A DNA stretch of 49,298 bases from Planctomycetota bacterium (GTDB taxonomy: Bacteria; Planctomycetota; B15-G4): assembly GCA_029259725.1 (NCBI GenBank), contig JAJDER010000006.1, positions 1 through 49,298 of the forward strand, given 5' to 3'. Below, piece after piece: positions 45,844 through 49,298 of the stretch. The notes beneath the pieces are model-generated. The model saw only the letters and a list, made by a program, of their open reading frames with translations, ran no database searches and was not told where the DNA came from. Each line of letters opens with the position of its first letter. The first letter of the stretch is position 1. A program made the translations under genes and the position numbers.

Positions 45844-46818
45844 TTGAGCGATCACAAGCCCCTGCGCGTGGCCAGCCTGCTGCCTTCCGCCACCGAGATG
45901 GTCTCCGCCGTGGGCTGCGAGGCGGACCTGGTCGGCGTCTCCCACGAGTGCGACTGGCCGCCGTCCGTCGTGGGGCGGCGGATCCTGACCTCGGCGCGGC
46001 TCTCGCCCCTGCGCACGAGCGCGGAGATCGATCGCGACGTGCGTGAGGTCCTGCGCGACGCCCTGGCGGTCTACGACATCGACGAGACGGCGCTCGGCGC
46101 GGTGGCTCCGGACGTGATCGTGACCCAGGACCTGTGCGACGTGTGCGCGGTGTCCTTCGACGACGTGGTCGCCGCCGCCCGGCGCGTGGCGCACCCCGAC
46201 GTGAAGATCGTCAATCTGCATCCCACCCGCCTGGCGCACATCTGGGACGACCTGCGCAAGGTGGGCGCGGCGCTCGGACGCAGCCAGGAGGCTGACGCGG
46301 CGTGTGCTGCCATGGACGCCCGCGTCGCCGCCGTCGGCGAGCGGGCGGCGCAGGCCGCGTCGCTGTCCGGCAAGCCGGCCGTGCTCACCGTCGAGTGGAT
46401 CGATCCGATCATGGTCGGGGGCACCTGGATGCCGGAGCTGGTGGAGTTGGCCGGAGGCCGCGCGCTGGTCACGGCGCCGGGTGACCACGCCCCGACGCTC
46501 ACGCGGGAACAACTCGTCGCCCTCGATCCGGCACCCGACGTGGTCGTGGTGAAGCCCTGCGGCTTCAAGCTGGAGCGCACCCGCGAGGAACTCCACGTGC
46601 TGCGCGACCTGCTCAGCGACATGCCCTGGCCCGCCGTGGCGGCGCGTCGTGTCTGGATCGCGGACGGCAACGCCTTCTTCAACCGCCCCGGCCCGCGCAT
46701 CGTCGATTCGCTCGAGATCATGGCGGCCTGCGTGCACCCCGACGCGTTTGGAGACCTGGCCGTGCGCCACGCCGGGGCGTTCGAGCTCCTCGGGATCTCG
46801 GCGCAGACGACAGGATGA
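45844..46818 (+). CDS. BtuF-like cobalamin-binding (periplasmic-binding-fold) protein
   Basis: A 324-aa protein of the Fe3+-siderophore/vitamin B12 binding fold (PF01497-type). N-lobe: RVASLLPSATEMVSAVGCEA and LVGVSHECDWP. Ligand-side segments: VTQDLCDVCAVSFDDVV and HPTRLAHIWDDL. C-lobe: VEWIDPIMVGGTWMPELVEL and IADGNAFFNRPGPRIVDSLE. No signal peptide is encoded from the TTG at 45844, so it looks cytoplasmic, unlike BtuF itself; soluble homologues of this kind are often annotated cobalamin-binding protein without known function. No Shine-Dalgarno is evident. No BtuC or BtuD transporter gene is in the window. Confidence 0.85.
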   Translation: MSDHKPLRVASLLPSATEMVSAVGCEADLVGVSHECDWPPSVVGRRILTSARLSPLRTSAEIDRDVREVLRDALAVYDIDETALGAVAPDVIVTQDLCDVCAVSFDDVVAAARRVAHPDVKIVNLHPTRLAHIWDDLRKVGAALGRSQEADAACAAMDARVAAVGERAAQAASLSGKPAVLTVEWIDPIMVGGTWMPELVELAGGRALVTAPGDHAPTLTREQLVALDPAPDVVVVKPCGFKLERTREELHVLRDLLSDMPWPAVAARRVWIADGNAFFNRPGPRIVDSLEIMAACVHPDAFGDLAVRHAGAFELLGISAQTTG

Positions 46819-46852
46819 GCCCGTCCCGCGGCGACCCGGATCGACCCGCGGC

Positions 46853-48514
46853 ATGAGACCGCTCGGCCGGCGCGTCGTCCTCGGCGTGACCCCGCTGCTG
46901 CTGTTGCTGATCGCGGCCGAGGTCGGCCTGCGGCTGGCAGGCTCCTGCCCCGACGACGCGGGCCTGTCGCTCTCCCGCGGCTTCGACCCGACGGCTCGCT
47001 ACCTGGTGCCCGACGCGGAGGCCGAGGGCGGCTGGCGCACACGCATGTTCGAGTCCGGGCGGCCCGAGGTCGTCGTCCCGCCCAAGGGCGATGTGGTCCG
47101 GGTCGTGCTCCTGGGAGGGAGCAACACGCAGGGTTTCCCCGAGGACCTCCTGCAAGCCGAGTTGGAGTCGCTCCTCCCGCGACCGGGCGGGCGCCAACGC
47201 TGGGAGGTCATCAACCTGGGCCGCTCGGGCTACGGCAGCGAGCGCGTCGCGATCCTCGGCCGCCAGGCGCTCGTGCTTCAGCCCGACGTGATCGTCGTCT
47301 ACTCGGGGCACAACGAGTTCGTGGAGCGCGGCTTCGCCCGGGAACTGGAGCAACACGGAGTGGCTGATGCGCTCCCGATCAGCGAGTGGCTGGGGGGACT
47401 CTGCCTCTTCTCGGCGATGGTGGAGGCCTTCCGGCCGGTTGCTCCGGGAGCGGGGGGCCGCGCGGCCGGGCCGCCAGCCCTCGATGCACCCGGCCGGGGG
47501 CATGACGGACCGAGTGGCGGAGGTGGCGAGGAGCTGGAGGCGGGGGCATGGGACGATCCGGAGCCGTGGTCGCTCGAGTTCGATGCGTTCCGTGGGCTGA
47601 CGTATGCCGAGACGCTGCGTTACCTCGACGCGTACCGGAGCAACCTGACCGACCTCGCGCGGCACGCACGGCAGGCGGGGTCCGGCGTGGTGATCTCGAC
47701 CGTGATCGGCAACATGCTCTCCCCACCGTGGGTGGCGACACCGTCGGACGGCGTGTCGGCCGACGCCGTCGCCGAGGCGGACCGCCTGCGCGCCGAGGCG
47801 CTCGACGCCGTGCCGAAGCGCTTTCGTCTGGGGATCCGACCCGCGTTGCGGCTCACCGGCGGCAGCTTCGGCATGGCCCTGGCCACCGATGAACTGCTCG
47901 AGCGTCGAAGTCATGCGCCGGCGGACTACCAGCCTCCGCGCCTGCGCGACCTGCTGGGGCCGCTGGCGGAGACGCCGGAGACGCACGGGAAGCGCACACC
48001 GTCGGTGCAGGGCGCGCACTGGACCGACCCCGAGCGCTGGGGCGAGGATGCGCGTGTCTTGCTCGCGACGATCGAGCAGGTCCATGCTCCCGCGCTCCGG
48101 CAGCCCGAGCGCCGCCGGATCGAAGCGGCGAGAGCGCTGCTCGAGGCCGCGCTGGTCCTCGATCCCGAGCGGCCGGACCTGCTCTACGACCACGGTTTCG
48201 CCTGCCTGTTGCTCGGTGATGGCGACACGGCGCGGCACCAGCTGCGAGCGGCCGGTCGCTTCGACCGCGCGCCTCGACGTGGCACGGCGGCTTCGAACGA
48301 GCGGGCGCGGGAGGTGGTCGAGGCGCTCGGTGGCGCAGCGGGCGGAGCGATCCTCTTCGATGCCGAGGCGCTCTTCGGCGCCCGGCACCCGGACGGGATC
48401 GTGGGCTACGAGACGATGATGGACAACTGCCACCTCCATCCCGGCGCGCGGCCCGTGCTCATGGCCGACCTCGCCCCGCTCGTGATCGAGGCCTTCGCGG
48501 CTCGGGACCGCTGA
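46853..48514 (+). CDS. membrane-anchored SGNH-like protein, paralogue 4
   Basis: A 553-aa family member separated from the other three by three genes. Membrane segment about 8-28. Blocks: LSLSRGFDPTARYLVPD, GGSNTQGFP, NLGRSGYGSERVAILGRQAL, VVYSGHNEFVERGF. A Gly/Pro-rich linker lies around 200-230. Then TYAETLRYLDAYRSNLTDLA, STVIGNMLSPPWVA, HWTDPERW, a helical region (DHGFACLLLGDGDTARHQLR), and terminal MDNCHLHPGARPVLMADLAP. The ATG at 46853 was chosen because it gives a proper signal anchor; the frame is open upstream, overlapping the BtuF-like gene in another frame. It is closest to paralogue 3 in the motif blocks. Confidence 0.84.
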   Translation: MRPLGRRVVLGVTPLLLLLIAAEVGLRLAGSCPDDAGLSLSRGFDPTARYLVPDAEAEGGWRTRMFESGRPEVVVPPKGDVVRVVLLGGSNTQGFPEDLLQAELESLLPRPGGRQRWEVINLGRSGYGSERVAILGRQALVLQPDVIVVYSGHNEFVERGFARELEQHGVADALPISEWLGGLCLFSAMVEAFRPVAPGAGGRAAGPPALDAPGRGHDGPSGGGGEELEAGAWDDPEPWSLEFDAFRGLTYAETLRYLDAYRSNLTDLARHARQAGSGVVISTVIGNMLSPPWVATPSDGVSADAVAEADRLRAEALDAVPKRFRLGIRPALRLTGGSFGMALATDELLERRSHAPADYQPPRLRDLLGPLAETPETHGKRTPSVQGAHWTDPERWGEDARVLLATIEQVHAPALRQPERRRIEAARALLEAALVLDPERPDLLYDHGFACLLLGDGDTARHQLRAAGRFDRAPRRGTAASNERAREVVEALGGAAGGAILFDAEALFGARHPDGIVGYETMMDNCHLHPGARPVLMADLAPLVIEAFAARDR

Positions 48515-48583
48515 GCCCTTTCCAAGCCCGGCGAGGTCGTGTCATCGTGCGGGTTGCCGTGACCCGCTCCGGAGCGACACCCG

Positions 48584-49298
48584 ATGGCAACAGCCCTCCC
48601 GATGCTTCCCCTGTGCGCCGCCGTGTTGCTCGCCCTGCCGCCGGGGAACGATGAGATCGAGGTGCCCGCGCCCGACTCGACGCCCGCCATCACCGCGGCC
48701 GAGATCCGTCGCCACGTCGGGATCCTGGCCGGCGACGCCATGCAGGGACGCGACACCGGTTCGCCCGGGGGCTTCGCGGCCGCGCGGTACATCGCCGCGG
48801 TGTTCGAGCGCGCCGGGTTGGAACCGGCGGGGGACGACGGCACCTTCCTCCAAGGCGTGGGCGTGGTCGGCTTCGACCTGGTCGAACCGCCGAGGATCCT
48901 GGCCTACTCGGGTGCGGACGACGAGGCGCCCTTCGAGGCCGAGGTCGGGCGCGAGTTCCGCTACCTGAGCGGGACCGGCAGCGACGCCCCGCTGACCGTG
49001 CTGCACGTCACCTCTTCGGAGGAGCTGCCGGCCGAGCCCAGGGCCGACGTGGCGCTCGTGTTCGCCGGAGCCTTCGGCAGCCAGTACGGCCTGATGCAGG
49101 AGGCCGGCAGCGGGTGGGGCGCGCTCGTGCTCAGCGGGCCCCCCATGCCCGGGCAACCCGGCGCCCCGGCGCGAGGCGTGGGGACGCCCGACGGTGGGGA
49201 GCTGCGCATCATGGCGCGGGGGAGCCTGGTGCAGCGCCTCGCCGACGGTTCGGTCACGCACCTGCGCGCGGAGGTGCCGGCGTCGGCGCCCGTGCCGG
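48584..49298 (+). CDS. N-terminal part of a secreted M28-type metallopeptidase (partial)
   Basis: About 238 codons before the window ends. The signal peptide is about 1-20 (LPMLPLCAAVLLALPPG). Then ITAAEIRRHVGILAGDAMQG and RDTGSPGGFAAARYIAAVFE, the classic opening of M28 aminopeptidase-like proteins before the PA insert. The following region (about 110-235) is PA-like: LTVLHVTSSEELPAEPRADV, GWGALVLSGPP. The metal-binding residues lie beyond the window. GGAG about 9 nt before the ATG supports the start. It is probably a periplasmic or extracellular peptidase. Confidence 0.82.
   Translation, partial: MATALPMLPLCAAVLLALPPGNDEIEVPAPDSTPAITAAEIRRHVGILAGDAMQGRDTGSPGGFAAARYIAAVFERAGLEPAGDDGTFLQGVGVVGFDLVEPPRILAYSGADDEAPFEAEVGREFRYLSGTGSDAPLTVLHVTSSEELPAEPRADVALVFAGAFGSQYGLMQEAGSGWGALVLSGPPMPGQPGAPARGVGTPDGGELRIMARGSLVQRLADGSVTHLRAEVPASAPVP

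Overview
The window is very GC-rich bacterial DNA with no rRNA, tRNA, CRISPR array, insertion sequence or phage gene that I can see. Gene content suggests a planctomycete-like, probably aquatic heterotroph: arylsulfatases, a PA14-containing glycoside hydrolase, secreted beta-propeller proteins (SBBP, FG-GAP/VCBS), and a family of secreted proteins ending in the same roughly 110-residue C-terminal domain with the signature PFKGGxLVPxPDL...GFAASNGLxGTTP. The assignment to Planctomycetota is an inference from these proteins, not from a marker gene.

Layout. 1-300: N-terminal part of a secreted SBBP/ENRGQ-type protein running off the left edge (minus). 526-6016 (minus): a redox block. It begins with a lipoprotein thioredoxin-like gene whose first active-site cysteine is an in-frame TGA followed by a bacterial SECIS-like hairpin, so probably a selenoprotein. 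It continues with a PaoABC/YagTSR-like molybdenum oxidoreductase (Tat-exported 2Fe-2S subunit, Moco subunit, FAD subunit) and a small Cys-rich protein. 6055-11004: an amidohydrolase with an NTF2-like tail, then (minus) an NTF2-like protein translationally coupled to an arylsulfatase, then a small secreted protein on plus, followed by a good intrinsic terminator.

11259-28337: secreted proteins. These are a 14-repeat VCBS propeller protein, a lipoprotein GH2 enzyme with PA14, an SBBP protein, an FG-GAP protein broken at a C8 tract, a lipoprotein sulfatase-fold enzyme with Thr instead of Cys at the nucleophile position, and two further proteins with the shared C-terminal domain. 28405-39849: housekeeping-like genes (two ABC-F ATPases, an alpha/beta hydrolase, a zinc-ribbon protein, a HEAT-repeat protein, an Fpg/Nei glycosylase, a subtilase, a crotonase).

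39846-48514: four tandem paralogues of a membrane-anchored SGNH-like protein family (about 530-550 aa each), interrupted by a DUF5989-like single-span peptide, a rhodanese lipoprotein and a BtuF-like protein. The window ends in a truncated M28-type peptidase.

Transcription signals. Several genes have a TAnnnT hexamer (TAGGAT, TAGGCT, TATCCT) exactly 6 nt before the start codon, as expected for leaderless mRNAs; others combine a similar -10 box with a Shine-Dalgarno leader. The most interesting observations are the probable selenocysteine thioredoxin-like lipoprotein heading the Pao-type operon, the shared C-terminal domain, and the SGNH-like paralogue array.
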